Assembly (NCBI GenBank): GCA_023393235.1
Contig: JAEWMH010000223.1
Location: 1 to 37,843 of the forward strand
DNA from: Bacillota bacterium
GTDB taxonomy: Bacteria > Bacillota > Bacilli > Paenibacillales > NBRC-103111
Reading direction: 5' to 3'
DNA: 37,843 nucleotides
Shown here one piece after another: positions 7,682 through 15,093 of this stretch. Every line of letters starts with the position of its first letter. Positions within the stretch are counted from its first letter, which is position 1. The position numbers and the translations under genes are program-made. The notes beneath the pieces were generated by a model. The model had not been told where the DNA came from, did not search any database, and saw only the letters and a list, made by a program, of their open reading frames with translations.

Positions 7682-8476
7682 ATGGCCGTTTTGATGCGGA
7701 TTTATGCGGCCGATGATCATATTATGGTGTTGACGGATGCGGTGGACGCAAGCTTCCACCGCCATCTGTACGTGCAGCTTTCCATTGCACTGGACAAGGA
7801 GTTTTATATGGAGGTGGACGGCACACGTTTCCTGTGCGCCGGGATTGTGCTGGATTCGCAATTGGAGCATGGCATGGACAGCAACAGAGGCAGGCAGCTC
7901 TTTTTATTGGCGGACCGGGCTTCGGGTCTGGCTGCCTGCCTTCGTGCTGCTTTTCTGGAGAAGGAGGGCGGACGTTATAACCTGCTGTCCGGGGAGACGG
8001 GACGCCGGATCGGCCAGCTGCTGGACCGGGAGCCGGAGCTGTGGGAGCAGGCCGTCAACTATCCGCAGCTGCTGTCCCGTGTGCTGGAGCTGCTGGGCAT
8101 TGTTGACCGGACAGCAGTAAACCGGCGGATCTCCGATCCGAGAGTGAGGCAAACGGTGGAGGCTCTGCGGACCGGCCGCCTGAGCGGCTTGACCATGGCG
8201 GAGCTGGCCCGGCGCACCTTGCTTTCGCCCAGCAGGCTTTCCCACCTGTTCAAGGCCGAAACCGGCATGCCCCTGGGCAGCTATATGGCGCTGCACAAGC
8301 TGGAGAGCGCCATGCAGCACCTGCTTGAGCATGGCAACGCCACAGAAGCCGCCATGGAGGCAGGCTTCGACAGCCCCTCCCATTTTGCCGCAGCCAGCAA
8401 AAAAATCCTGGGCATGAGCGCCACCTCTATCCGGCGGGATAGCGTCTTTTTGAAAGTTTCCCTCTTCGACACGTGA
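7682..8476 (+). CDS. AraC-family transcriptional regulator
   Basis: 264 residues. The C-terminal part (about 165-255) carries the AraC double helix-turn-helix: LTMAELARRTLLSPSRLSHLFKAETGMPLGSYM, then a second helix pair ATEAAMEAGFDSPSHFAAASKKILGMS. The N-terminal 150 residues are a ligand/partner domain of unknown type, without clear cupin motifs. The first ATG (7682) is immediately after AGAGGAGG; ATG 7694 is 12 nt behind the same site, so either could be used. It is 34 bp downstream of the HxlR gene and 27 bp ahead of the transglutaminase-like gene, so the three may share a transcript. Target unknown. Confidence 0.88.
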   Translation: MAVLMRIYAADDHIMVLTDAVDASFHRHLYVQLSIALDKEFYMEVDGTRFLCAGIVLDSQLEHGMDSNRGRQLFLLADRASGLAACLRAAFLEKEGGRYNLLSGETGRRIGQLLDREPELWEQAVNYPQLLSRVLELLGIVDRTAVNRRISDPRVRQTVEALRTGRLSGLTMAELARRTLLSPSRLSHLFKAETGMPLGSYMALHKLESAMQHLLEHGNATEAAMEAGFDSPSHFAAASKKILGMSATSIRRDSVFLKVSLFDT

Positions 8477-8503
8477 TACGCTTGGATCAGGAGGTGCTTG
8501 AGG

Positions 8504-9226
8504 ATGGAGCATACGAATCCGATGGAGCGTTTTTTGAAACCAACGGCAATTTTGGACTATAGGGATGCGGGGATAAGAAAGCTGGTGGAGGAGCGCGGCT
8601 GGCTCAACCTGGACAGTACCGGGAAAATCCTGCACATCTATAACTTTGTCCGGGATGAGATCGCTTTTGGCTATAACGAGGATGACGCTATTCCGGCTTC
8701 TGCGGTGCTTGCGGATGGTTACGGGCAGTGTAACACCAAGGGTGTCCTGTTTATGGCGCTGCTCCGCGCTGCAGGCATCCCTTGCCGGATGCACGGCTTT
8801 ACCATTGACAAAAAGCTGCAAAAGGGAGCCATGAAGGGCTTCTATTACCGGCTGTCGCCGCGGGAAATCCTGCACAGCTGGGTCGAGGTTTATGTGGTTA
8901 CGCAGGACAGGTGGTTGAATATGGAGGGGTTTATTCTGGATCTGCCTTACCTGTCCAAGCTGCAGCGGAAATTCGCCGATTGTACGGGCTCCTTCTGCGG
9001 GTATGGGGTAGCTGTAGCGGATTTCCGGAATCCTCCGGTACAGTGGGACGGCAATGATACGTATATCCAGAAGGAAGGCATCGTCCGGGACTTCGGGGTG
9101 TTCGACGGTCCGGACGAGCTGTTCGCCGCACAGCGCCAGGAGCTGGGGCCGGTGAAAAGCCGGCTGTTCCGGTATGTGATCCGGCATCTGATGAACCGGA
9201 ATGTCCGCCGTATCCGAAACGGGTAG
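8504..9226 (+). CDS. transglutaminase-like (papain-fold) protein
   Basis: About 240 residues from ATG 8504, 9 nt after CAGGAGG; a TTG at 8498 is the alternative. The core carries the transglutaminase-like signature GYGQCNTKGVLFMALLRAAGIPCR (nucleophile Cys) and HSWVEVYV (catalytic His), with WLNMEGFILD in the place of the third residue; the usual Asp is not obvious and Glu may replace it. Proteins of this kind cleave or cross-link peptide bonds and are often of unknown substrate in Bacillales. No signal peptide, so it appears cytoplasmic. A bidirectional terminator follows. Confidence 0.8.
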   Translation: MEHTNPMERFLKPTAILDYRDAGIRKLVEERGWLNLDSTGKILHIYNFVRDEIAFGYNEDDAIPASAVLADGYGQCNTKGVLFMALLRAAGIPCRMHGFTIDKKLQKGAMKGFYYRLSPREILHSWVEVYVVTQDRWLNMEGFILDLPYLSKLQRKFADCTGSFCGYGVAVADFRNPPVQWDGNDTYIQKEGIVRDFGVFDGPDELFAAQRQELGPVKSRLFRYVIRHLMNRNVRRIRNG

Positions 9227-9240
9227 ACGGCGGTCGGCCC

Positions 9241-9278
9241 AAAGGGGAGCTGTTACGCGCTGATCGGACAGCTCCTTT
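9241..9278. terminator. terminator after the transglutaminase-like gene
   Basis: AAAGGGGAGCTGT (9241-9253) pairs with ACAGCTCCTTT (9268-9278), followed by CGTT on the plus strand and preceded by AAA, so it may serve both strands between the converging genes. Confidence 0.7.
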
Positions 9279-9290
9279 CGTTACGGCCGG

Positions 9291-9548
9291 TTATTGCAGC
9301 TTGCTGATCCGTCTCAGGTTAATCACGTTAGAAATCAGGGTTGCCATCCCCCCGAAAAAGCTCCCCCACCCCCAAATACTGTCGAGCACAATACCGACAG
9401 CTCCCACACCAAGCAGGATCATGCCGATGGCGCTGCCGACATACGAGCCGGTTTGGGCAACCTTCCGGGAAGGGTAGGTGCCACTTGCGGCACGTTTGGT
9501 GAAGGCGGCCATTTTTTCATTGTGGGCCTTCAAATCGAATTTTTTCAT
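9291..9548 (-). CDS. small membrane protein of unknown function
   Basis: 85 residues with a basic N terminus (MKKFDLKAHNEKMAAFTKR) and one or two hydrophobic segments (about 36-56 and 60-72). ATG 9548 follows TAGGAGGAGCAGTA. It starts 12 bp after the stop of the TetR-family gene on the same strand, so the regulator and this protein form an operon. No family recognised. The linkage suggests a TetR-controlled membrane function. Confidence 0.75.
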   Translation of the reverse strand: MKKFDLKAHNEKMAAFTKRAASGTYPSRKVAQTGSYVGSAIGMILLGVGAVGIVLDSIWGWGSFFGGMATLISNVINLRRISKLQ

Positions 9549-9559
9549 TACTGCTCCTC

Positions 9560-10147
9560 CTATTCGAAGATGTGATCCAATACATGATCCAGCATAAAAT
9601 CAAACACCTGGAAATGGTCGTACAGCAGCTTTTCCTTATTCGCGGCAACGTTCAGCATGGAAGCCAGCACGGATAAGGCCATCTCCTCCGGAATCCGCAG
9701 GGTCAAATAGGACTTAGCCAAGAGCCGCTTGGCCCCGGCCAGACTGTCAAAGCTGATGGCCTGCTGTTCCTCAGGCGCCAGCTTATTGATAAACCCGGTA
9801 AAATCGGCGCTTGCCGTGTCGTACAGAAACGGGCTTTTGTCATATTCGGCATAAACGGCTTTTAACGCTTTGGCTAAACCGGACTTCCCTGGCTCCTCTG
9901 CCAGAATCTCCTCCATCAGAGCATACAGGCTTTGCTGCACATCCAGCAGCGTTTCATAAAACAGCCGTTCCTTGGACGGGAAAAAAATATAAAACGCGCC
10001 TTTGGAAATGCCGGCCTTCTGGCAAAGCTCATCGATATTGGTCCGTTTGTAGCCATAATGTTTCCAGCTAAGTCTGCAGCTGTCGATGAGGATGCCGCGG
10101 ATATTCTGTTTTTCCTGCTCGCTGAAGCTTTTGGGCAAAAGACTCAC
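9560..10147 (-). CDS. TetR/AcrR-family transcriptional regulator
   Basis: About 195 residues with an N-terminal TetR helix-turn-helix: YKRTNIDELCQKAGISKGAFYIFFPSKERLFYETL (about 33-67). The rest is an all-helical ligand/dimer domain. The open frame can start at GTG 10147, but that codon abuts its CGGAG site; TTG 10138 has better spacing (8 nt) and may be the true start. A clear promoter and dyad lie upstream, fitting autoregulation. It leads an operon with a small membrane protein. Confidence 0.88.
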   Translation of the reverse strand: MSLLPKSFSEQEKQNIRGILIDSCRLSWKHYGYKRTNIDELCQKAGISKGAFYIFFPSKERLFYETLLDVQQSLYALMEEILAEEPGKSGLAKALKAVYAEYDKSPFLYDTASADFTGFINKLAPEEQQAISFDSLAGAKRLLAKSYLTLRIPEEMALSVLASMLNVAANKEKLLYDHFQVFDFMLDHVLDHIFE

Positions 10148-10161
10148 TCCGTTGTGGGTTT

Positions 10162-10259
10162 ATGATCAAGCTTTGTTCATGATCAAGCACTTCAGTTATT
10201 GTGACTGTATTTATTTTTTTAGTCATATATATCTTAATCCATACTTTCACTGTCGTCAA
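10162..10259 (-). promoter_or_regulatory. TetR-gene promoter, dyad and direct repeats
   Basis: On the minus strand TTGACG (10259-10254), 17 bp, TAAGAT (10236-10231) form a good promoter. Just downstream lies an inverted repeat TGACT/AGTCA (10225-10221 and 10206-10202), then two direct copies of ATGATCAAGC (plus strand, 10162-10171 and 10179-10188), 17 bp apart. Either could be the regulator's operator. Confidence 0.55.
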
Positions 10260-10273
10260 TCCGGAAACACACT

Positions 10274-10321
10274 AAAAAACCCAAGAAGCAAAAGCCGGTT
10301 ACAGCTTTTCTTCCCGGGTTT
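10274..10321 (-). terminator. terminator of the 10351-12157 operon
   Basis: On the minus strand AAACCCGGGAAGAAAAGC pairs with GCTTTTGCTTCTTGGGTTT around an 8-nt loop and runs into TTTTAG. It lies 30 bp after the stop at 10351. Confidence 0.85.
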
Positions 10322-10350
10322 GTCCCATCGGAAGGCATTGTGAATACGGG

Positions 10351-11007
10351 TTATGCCACCGGATACCCGATCGCCTCCAACTCCTCCAGGGCAGAAACGC
10401 TGTCTCTGTCCGGTTTGAGGGCAGCGATAATAGCAGCAGTAACGGGCTCCTGCCGGTAAATGGAGGCCACAGCCTCCAACTGGCCCTCTCTTTCCGCCAT
10501 TTCGTAATAATCCTTGGCCCACTCCAACCAGGCATCGGCATCGTTGAAGATGAGGCCCAACAGAAAGCCCTCCCCATCATCCTCATCCTCAGGAATCACC
10601 ACATTCCCTTTTTTCCAGGCGGTATCCGTTGAGGTTCTCCACAGGCAAAAGGTCACATCCTCCCGCTCCGTCTCTTCCCCCAGAAGTGCCAGCAGGTCAC
10701 CGGGCACATCCTCGTAAATCCCCGGCGCAACCGTCTCTTCCTCATTGGCATAAGGTGACAGCGCGGATTCATGGTCGAAGCCCTTCATTACAGCGCCTGC
10801 TTCATGGAACAAGATGTACATATGGTCTCCTGACCCGTTGTCGATCTTGACCATATCGGTTCCTTCCGAAATATTCCGGTGGAAATGATGAAGTCGCAGA
10901 TACTCCTCATGATCCTCAATCAAAATAATATCCAGCGCTGCCTGGGAGCGCAGGAGCCCCTTCAGCACCTCCGGCACGGGTAAAGCATGGTGTGCTGCTG
11001 TTGACAT
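10351..11007 (-). CDS. uncharacterised acidic protein
   Basis: 218 residues from ATG 11007, 8 nt after AGAGGAGA; an ATG two codons earlier is too close to that site. No signal peptide or membrane segment. The sequence is acidic and has a segment HMYILFHEAGAVMKGFDHESALSPY and a later FCLWRTSTDTAWKKGNV, which look like conserved blocks of a globular domain, but I cannot assign a family. It starts 41 bp after the nitroreductase-acetyltransferase gene and shares its terminator, so they form a two-gene operon. Confidence 0.75.
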   Translation of the reverse strand: MSTAAHHALPVPEVLKGLLRSQAALDIILIEDHEEYLRLHHFHRNISEGTDMVKIDNGSGDHMYILFHEAGAVMKGFDHESALSPYANEEETVAPGIYEDVPGDLLALLGEETEREDVTFCLWRTSTDTAWKKGNVVIPEDEDDGEGFLLGLIFNDADAWLEWAKDYYEMAEREGQLEAVASIYRQEPVTAAIIAALKPDRDSVSALEELEAIGYPVA

Positions 11008-11047
11008 ATTCATTCTCCTCTTTTGGCGGTCCGGACTCCCCTGCGGC

Positions 11048-12157
11048 TTACAGCCTTTTGCGGTACATCAGCTCATCGGAGCGGCTATACCCCTGCTGCT
11101 CATAAAAGCGCTGGGCGCCGGTGTTGGTTTTGCCGGTGAACAGCTGGAAGCTCCTCACGCGTTGGTCCCTGAAATAGCTTTCCGCCGAAGCCATCAGCGC
11201 TGAAGCCACTCCTTGCCTGCGGTATTCCTCCCGGACAAACAGCTCCGTAATCTCGATATAGTTGGTGTCGTAGCACATGGAAACACTAAGCTGCACGCAG
11301 CAGAAGCCGGCAGGTTCACCATTTACCTCGGCGATCAGCACTGTTTCGCGGGAATTACGGCGGATCGCTTCTGTAAGCAGCTCTTCCGTGGTGGAGCCAG
11401 GGCCGTTAAACAGCTCATTCATGGCAAAAAGAGCCGGGACATCAGCGGTTTGGGCCTTCCTGACACTGACCCGCCCGGCAGGAGAGAAAGGATCAGAGCC
11501 AGCCTGTGGCTGCGCCGCTGCCGCCGGTTTGTCCGGTTGCAGCTCCACCGGGCTGCCGTATGTATTGCGGAAAGCCATCTCCCGGACGGGCCTGCGGGTG
11601 ATCTCCTTCGGCTCCCCGGCGGGGTATCCCACCGGCAGCAGGAACAGGCAGACCACATCCTCCGGCAAACAGAGAATCCGGCTTGCTTCGGCTACGTCCA
11701 AAAACCCTACAAAACAAGCCGCCAGCCCATGGGACACCGCCGTCAGAAACATATGCTCCGCCGGAATCAGCGGGGCGGCATTGGCGAATAGAGTGCGTAC
11801 GCTGTTCCGGTCACCGTACCCGTTGAGAAAATCCAAGAACGGTCCGCCGAACCGGGTCCGGTTGACCAGCAGGCCAAAATCCTCCTCCGGCAGGTCCCTC
11901 AGATCCGCCTCCAGCCTGGCGCAGCAGGCAATCACTACGGGCGCTTCGGCAATCCACATCTGTTCTCCTGCAGCGGTGGCCAGCGCGGTTTTGGTCACGG
12001 GATCATCCACCAGACCGAAGATGTGGCTTTGTCCGTTCACCGCCGACGGCGCAGTCTGCGCCGCCTCCAGCATCTCCTCCAGAATATCCTCTCCGATGGG
12101 AGTAGGCAGGAAGGTGCGGGCGGATCTCCTTTTGCGGAACACTTCTCTCATATGCAT
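11048..12157 (-). CDS. nitroreductase-GNAT acetyltransferase fusion protein
   Basis: 369 residues with two different enzyme domains. Residues 1-200 are a nitroreductase-like flavin domain: MREVFRKRRSARTFLPTPIGEDILEEMLEAAQTAPSAVNGQ with the RRSAR FMN-binding arginines, and a LPVGYPAGEPKEITRRP end typical of the family. After a 30-residue Ala/Pro/Gln-rich linker (about 205-230) comes a GNAT N-acetyltransferase domain (about 230-369) with the acetyl-CoA loop VREEYRRQGVASALM and the ending GAQRFYEQQGYSRSDELMYRK. Start ATG 12157 is 7 nt after GGGGAG. One would reduce, the other acetylate; coupled action on one small molecule is inference. The frame is continuous with no sign of an artificial join. 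Confidence 0.88.
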   Translation of the reverse strand: MHMREVFRKRRSARTFLPTPIGEDILEEMLEAAQTAPSAVNGQSHIFGLVDDPVTKTALATAAGEQMWIAEAPVVIACCARLEADLRDLPEEDFGLLVNRTRFGGPFLDFLNGYGDRNSVRTLFANAAPLIPAEHMFLTAVSHGLAACFVGFLDVAEASRILCLPEDVVCLFLLPVGYPAGEPKEITRRPVREMAFRNTYGSPVELQPDKPAAAAQPQAGSDPFSPAGRVSVRKAQTADVPALFAMNELFNGPGSTTEELLTEAIRRNSRETVLIAEVNGEPAGFCCVQLSVSMCYDTNYIEITELFVREEYRRQGVASALMASAESYFRDQRVRSFQLFTGKTNTGAQRFYEQQGYSRSDELMYRKRL

Positions 12158-12319
12158 GTGCAGCTCCCCTAACGATAAGGCGTTAGCTTAAGTGTAGCAG
12201 AGGCGGGTGGCCGCTTGTTGGGAAAGTATGGGTCTAAACGGTTCTTTCGCAGCACCGGAGGGAGCCTGAGCGCCTGCCTCTGGGTATTTGGGCAGCCCCG
12301 GCACAGAGTCAAATGAAGC

Positions 12320-12503
12320 TAACGGAGGCAGGAGCCGCTATTTGGCTCTTTTTTGGGGAGCAGCAGATTCTAACGGAAGTCACGGCCGTTATTTCCGGTT
12401 TTTTGGCCCGCAGCACACCCTTTTGGGGCAAATAGCGGCTGTGGCCGCCGTTAGAATTTTTTCCGGGGCCAAAAGGGGCCAATAAGGGCTGTGGCCGCCG
12501 TTA
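12320..12503. repeat. intergenic repeat family B, copy 1 (two direct, two inverted)
   Basis: The 486-bp spacer 12158-12643 holds four copies of a roughly 26-bp element of the form TAACGG..CAGCCGCTATTTG. Forward copies start at 12320 and 12371 (51 bp apart). Inverted copies (AAATAGCGGCTGTGGCCGCC, ending CGTTA) end at 12453 and 12503 (50 bp apart). The inverted pair is nearly identical while the forward pair has diverged. No gene seen in the spacer; 12504-12643 shows nothing distinctive. Confidence 0.85.
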
Positions 12504-12643
12504 GCCGCGGGAATTCAGCGGGCTGACAGGGAAAGAACGGTGGGCTGACACTGGCAGTTGCTCCGGGGGGAGACCGGTGGGCTGACGCCCGAGCCTATAC
12601 CCCGTCGGGCATGCTTTCCAGCCGCATTCCACGGCCTCGGCTC

Positions 12644-13546
12644 CTATTTTTCCTCCAGGGCCGAGCGGATGTCCGGGTAGCGGAAGCGGAAGCCCGCCTC
12701 CAGCGCCTTGGCGGGAAGGACCCGCTGGCCCTCCAGCAGCAGCGCGGACATCTCGCCCAGGGCAAGCCGCAGCGGCGCCCCCGGAGCCTTGAGCCATGCG
12801 AAGCTGTGGAGCACCTCCGCCGCCGCTTGGGCAAACTCGCGGTTTTGCACCGGCTGGGGCGCCGTTGCATTGATGATGCCGGACATGGCCTCATGGTCCA
12901 ACACATACTGGATCAGACGGACCAGATCCTGGCGGTGGATCCAGGACATCCACTGCTCCCCGCTGCCCAAGGGGCCTCCCACGAAAACGCGGAAGGGCAG
13001 CAGCATCAGCGGCAGCGCCCCGCCGTCCCGGTCCAGGACAATGCCGAAGCGCAGCACCGCTCTCCTCCGGGCGGGAATGGAGGCTGCCGCTGCCTCCCAG
13101 TCACGCACCACCCCGGAGAGGAAATCCCCCTCACCTAAGGCACTGTCCTCCGTGAAGGTTCCGGAGCGGGAGAAGCCGTAAGCGTTGACGCCGGAGGCCT
13201 GGACTAGCACCTCCGGGAGAGCATCCGCCGATTCCAGCAGCCGGGACAGCCGGTCGGCTGTCTCTACCCGGGAATCGCGGATTTTCTCCTTGGCCGCATG
13301 AGTCCAGCGCTGGTTGATGGTTTCCCCCGCCAGGTTCACCACGGCGTCCACGTTCTTCAACAGCTGGGGCCGAGCTTCCAGCGCCTCCCAACTGACCAAC
13401 CGGAAAGTGGCGTCCCCCTCCGCCGGCAGCGCGGCGGCCCCTCCTCCTCTCCGGCTGATGATCCAGCCGCCATGTCCCGCTTCGGCCAGCGCTGCGGTGA
13501 GAGCGCTGCCAACAAAACCTGTGCCGCCTGTGATCAGAATGTTCAT
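12644..13546 (-). CDS. TIGR01777-family NAD(P)-dependent epimerase/SDR
   Basis: 300 residues from ATG 13546, which follows AAAGGGAGGCAGG; the frame runs 16 codons further up without a better site. It opens with the Rossmann motif MNILITGGTGFVGSAL, then VVNLAGETINQRWTHAAKEKIRDSRVETADRL, the hallmark of the TIGR01777 (YfcH/SDR39U1-like) family, with SGVNAYG (residues about 125-131) at the Ser/Tyr active site and a C-terminal domain containing RVLPAKALEAGFRFRYPD. These proteins are predicted sugar-nucleotide epimerase-like enzymes of unclear substrate. It is flanked by repeat blocks on both sides. Confidence 0.9.
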   Translation of the reverse strand: MNILITGGTGFVGSALTAALAEAGHGGWIISRRGGGAAALPAEGDATFRLVSWEALEARPQLLKNVDAVVNLAGETINQRWTHAAKEKIRDSRVETADRLSRLLESADALPEVLVQASGVNAYGFSRSGTFTEDSALGEGDFLSGVVRDWEAAAASIPARRRAVLRFGIVLDRDGGALPLMLLPFRVFVGGPLGSGEQWMSWIHRQDLVRLIQYVLDHEAMSGIINATAPQPVQNREFAQAAAEVLHSFAWLKAPGAPLRLALGEMSALLLEGQRVLPAKALEAGFRFRYPDIRSALEEK

Positions 13547-13666
13547 GCCGCATCCTGCCTCCCTTTTGTCCAAAGTAAATTCCCATATGTCCACTGTATC
13601 CCCGTCTGGTTAAGGCGTGATTGCCCCGCGCCCAATCACAGGGGTGTTCTCCACGGCGTCGTGGCG

Positions 13667-13849
13667 TAACGGAACTGAGCGACTCTTAGACTAGCAAATT
13701 TGCTGTTTTCGACGGCTTACGGAACTGAGAAGCGCTTAGCAGGGAAAAACGGGCTCTTCAGAGTAAAATGAGGCCTGTAAGAGTCGCTGAGTTCCGTTAA
13801 AAAGCAAAGTTGCTCCAAAACCGCCTGTAAGGGTCGCTGAGTTCCGTTA
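13667..13849. repeat. intergenic repeat family A, copy 1 (two direct, two inverted)
   Basis: Four copies of a 23-bp element TAACGGAACTGAGCGACTCT-type. Forward copies are 13667-13689 and 13717-13739, exactly 50 bp apart. Inverted copies (ending CTGAGTTCCGTTA) are 13777-13799 and 13827-13849, again 50 bp apart. The spacers also mirror each other (AGCAAATTTGCT against AGCAAAGTTGCT), so the whole 183 bp is an imperfect inverted repeat. Confidence 0.88.
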
Positions 13850-14011
13850 GCGTTTTGCCGTTAGCGTTTTGCCGTCAGCGTTGTGCCCATTACCGTTTTG
13901 CCGTTACCGTGGTGCCGTTACCGTTGTACCGTTACCGTTGTACCGTTACCGTTGTACCGTTAGCGTTTTGCCGTTACCGTTGTGCCGTTACCGTTGGTCG
14001 TTACCGTTGTG
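13844..14011. repeat. tandem array of a 14-bp unit
   Basis: About twelve head-to-tail units of CCGTTACCGTTGTA and variants (CCGTTAGCGTTTTG, CCGTTACCGTTGTG). Three central units (13915-13956) are identical; edge units drift and two differ in length (15 and 13 bp). The array begins inside the terminal CCGTTA of the adjacent family-A repeat, which seems to have seeded it. It fills the rest of the spacer before the AraC gene's stop. Confidence 0.9.
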
Positions 14012-14046
14012 CCTTTAGTATAGTTCCGTTAGCGTACGTAATGCGG

Positions 14047-14916
14047 TTATCCCATGCCCATCCGCATGCTGCGGTACTGGCCTGGTGCCATTCCCGTCCG
14101 GGTGCGGAACAGGCGGATAAAATAGTTCACGTTCTCAATGCCAACCTGAAGGCCGATCTCCGTGACGGAGAACCCTGTGCTCTCCAGGAGTGACTTGGCT
14201 TTTTTGATTTGCAGATCATGGAGATACTGCAGCGGGCTCATGCCTGTATGCTGCTTGAGGCAGCGGGCCAGGTAGTCGAAGTGGAAATGCAGCGCCTGCT
14301 CCATATGCTTGGCATCGAAGGGACGGGCCAGATTCTGCTGCAGATACATAATGACCTGATCGCAGAGCAACCTGGAGCGGGACGTGGACCGGCTTCGCGC
14401 CGAAGCCTGCAATTCGGCCAGCAGCCCGGAGAATTGGGCCTGCAGGGGCAACGAGCTGGCCGGCGATAAGGTCTGCTCCAGCTCCAGCATCCGCTGCAGA
14501 TACAGAAGGATATCGGATTTGTGCCATTCCGCAAACTTGGGCAGATACATGAGCTGGGAGCACGGCGCAAGATCAAAGTCGGTCCGTTGGGAAACGGGCA
14601 CCGACCAGGGGATCTGGCTGCTGTCCACAGTCCGCACAGGCGCCGGATGGACAAAGTGGATCCAGTAGATTTCGGTGGTATCCTCGCAGGGCCGTTGTCC
14701 GCCATGGGTGCGCCCCGGCTCCAGCACAAGCATGGAGCCTTCACGAATATCATATTGCTGACCGTCCTCCCACATGTACAAAGCGCCTTTTACGACAAAA
14801 ATCATGTCATACACATGGAAGGACCGCACAAAATGCTGCTGGCCCGGTTTCCAGAAGCCATGCCCGATTAACATTAACTGGGGTAACGGCGGAATTGCCA
14901 GCTCCAGACACTGCAT
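14047..14916 (-). CDS. AraC-family regulator with cupin domain
   Basis: 289 residues from ATG 14916, 9 nt after AAAGGAGG. The N-terminal part (about 25-105) reads like the AraC cupin sugar-binding domain: FHVYDMIFVVKGALYMWEDGQQYDIREGSMLVLEPGRTHGG. The C-terminal 100 residues hold both helix-turn-helices: AKHMEQALHFHFDYLARCLKQHTGMSPLQYLHDLQIKKAKSLLESTGFSVTEIGLQVGIENVNYFIRLFRTRTGMAPGQYR. It is divergent from the glycoside hydrolase at 15094 with 177 bp between, so it most likely activates that gene in response to its sugar. Confidence 0.92.
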   Translation of the reverse strand: MQCLELAIPPLPQLMLIGHGFWKPGQQHFVRSFHVYDMIFVVKGALYMWEDGQQYDIREGSMLVLEPGRTHGGQRPCEDTTEIYWIHFVHPAPVRTVDSSQIPWSVPVSQRTDFDLAPCSQLMYLPKFAEWHKSDILLYLQRMLELEQTLSPASSLPLQAQFSGLLAELQASARSRSTSRSRLLCDQVIMYLQQNLARPFDAKHMEQALHFHFDYLARCLKQHTGMSPLQYLHDLQIKKAKSLLESTGFSVTEIGLQVGIENVNYFIRLFRTRTGMAPGQYRSMRMGMG

Positions 14917-15093
14917 GGCGGAGGGCCTCCTTTTCCTGACGGATCATGCCTCCATTCTATCATAGACGCTGCCTGAACAGGTAGAAACTGTGCTACAAAA
15001 AGTCGTTTGTGTTCCTACCCCGCCGGACTGTCGCCAATTATAGTAAAGCTGTAAAGGCATCACATCCACCCTTCATAAAGGAGACGATTTGAT

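Noticed and set aside
7904..9187. 427-codon minus-strand frame opposite the AraC and transglutaminase-like genes
   Set aside because: It runs across two clear genes and their intergenic gap on the other strand, with a His/Gln/Pro-rich nonsense-like sequence and no start signal.
12320..12503. CRISPR or transposon ends in the two-direct, two-inverted repeat blocks
   Set aside because: Copies change orientation, spacers are not unique guides, and no transposase or target-site duplication is seen.
13844..14011. CRISPR array
   Set aside because: Units are only 14 bp with no unique spacers, and no cas genes are nearby; it is a simple tandem repeat.
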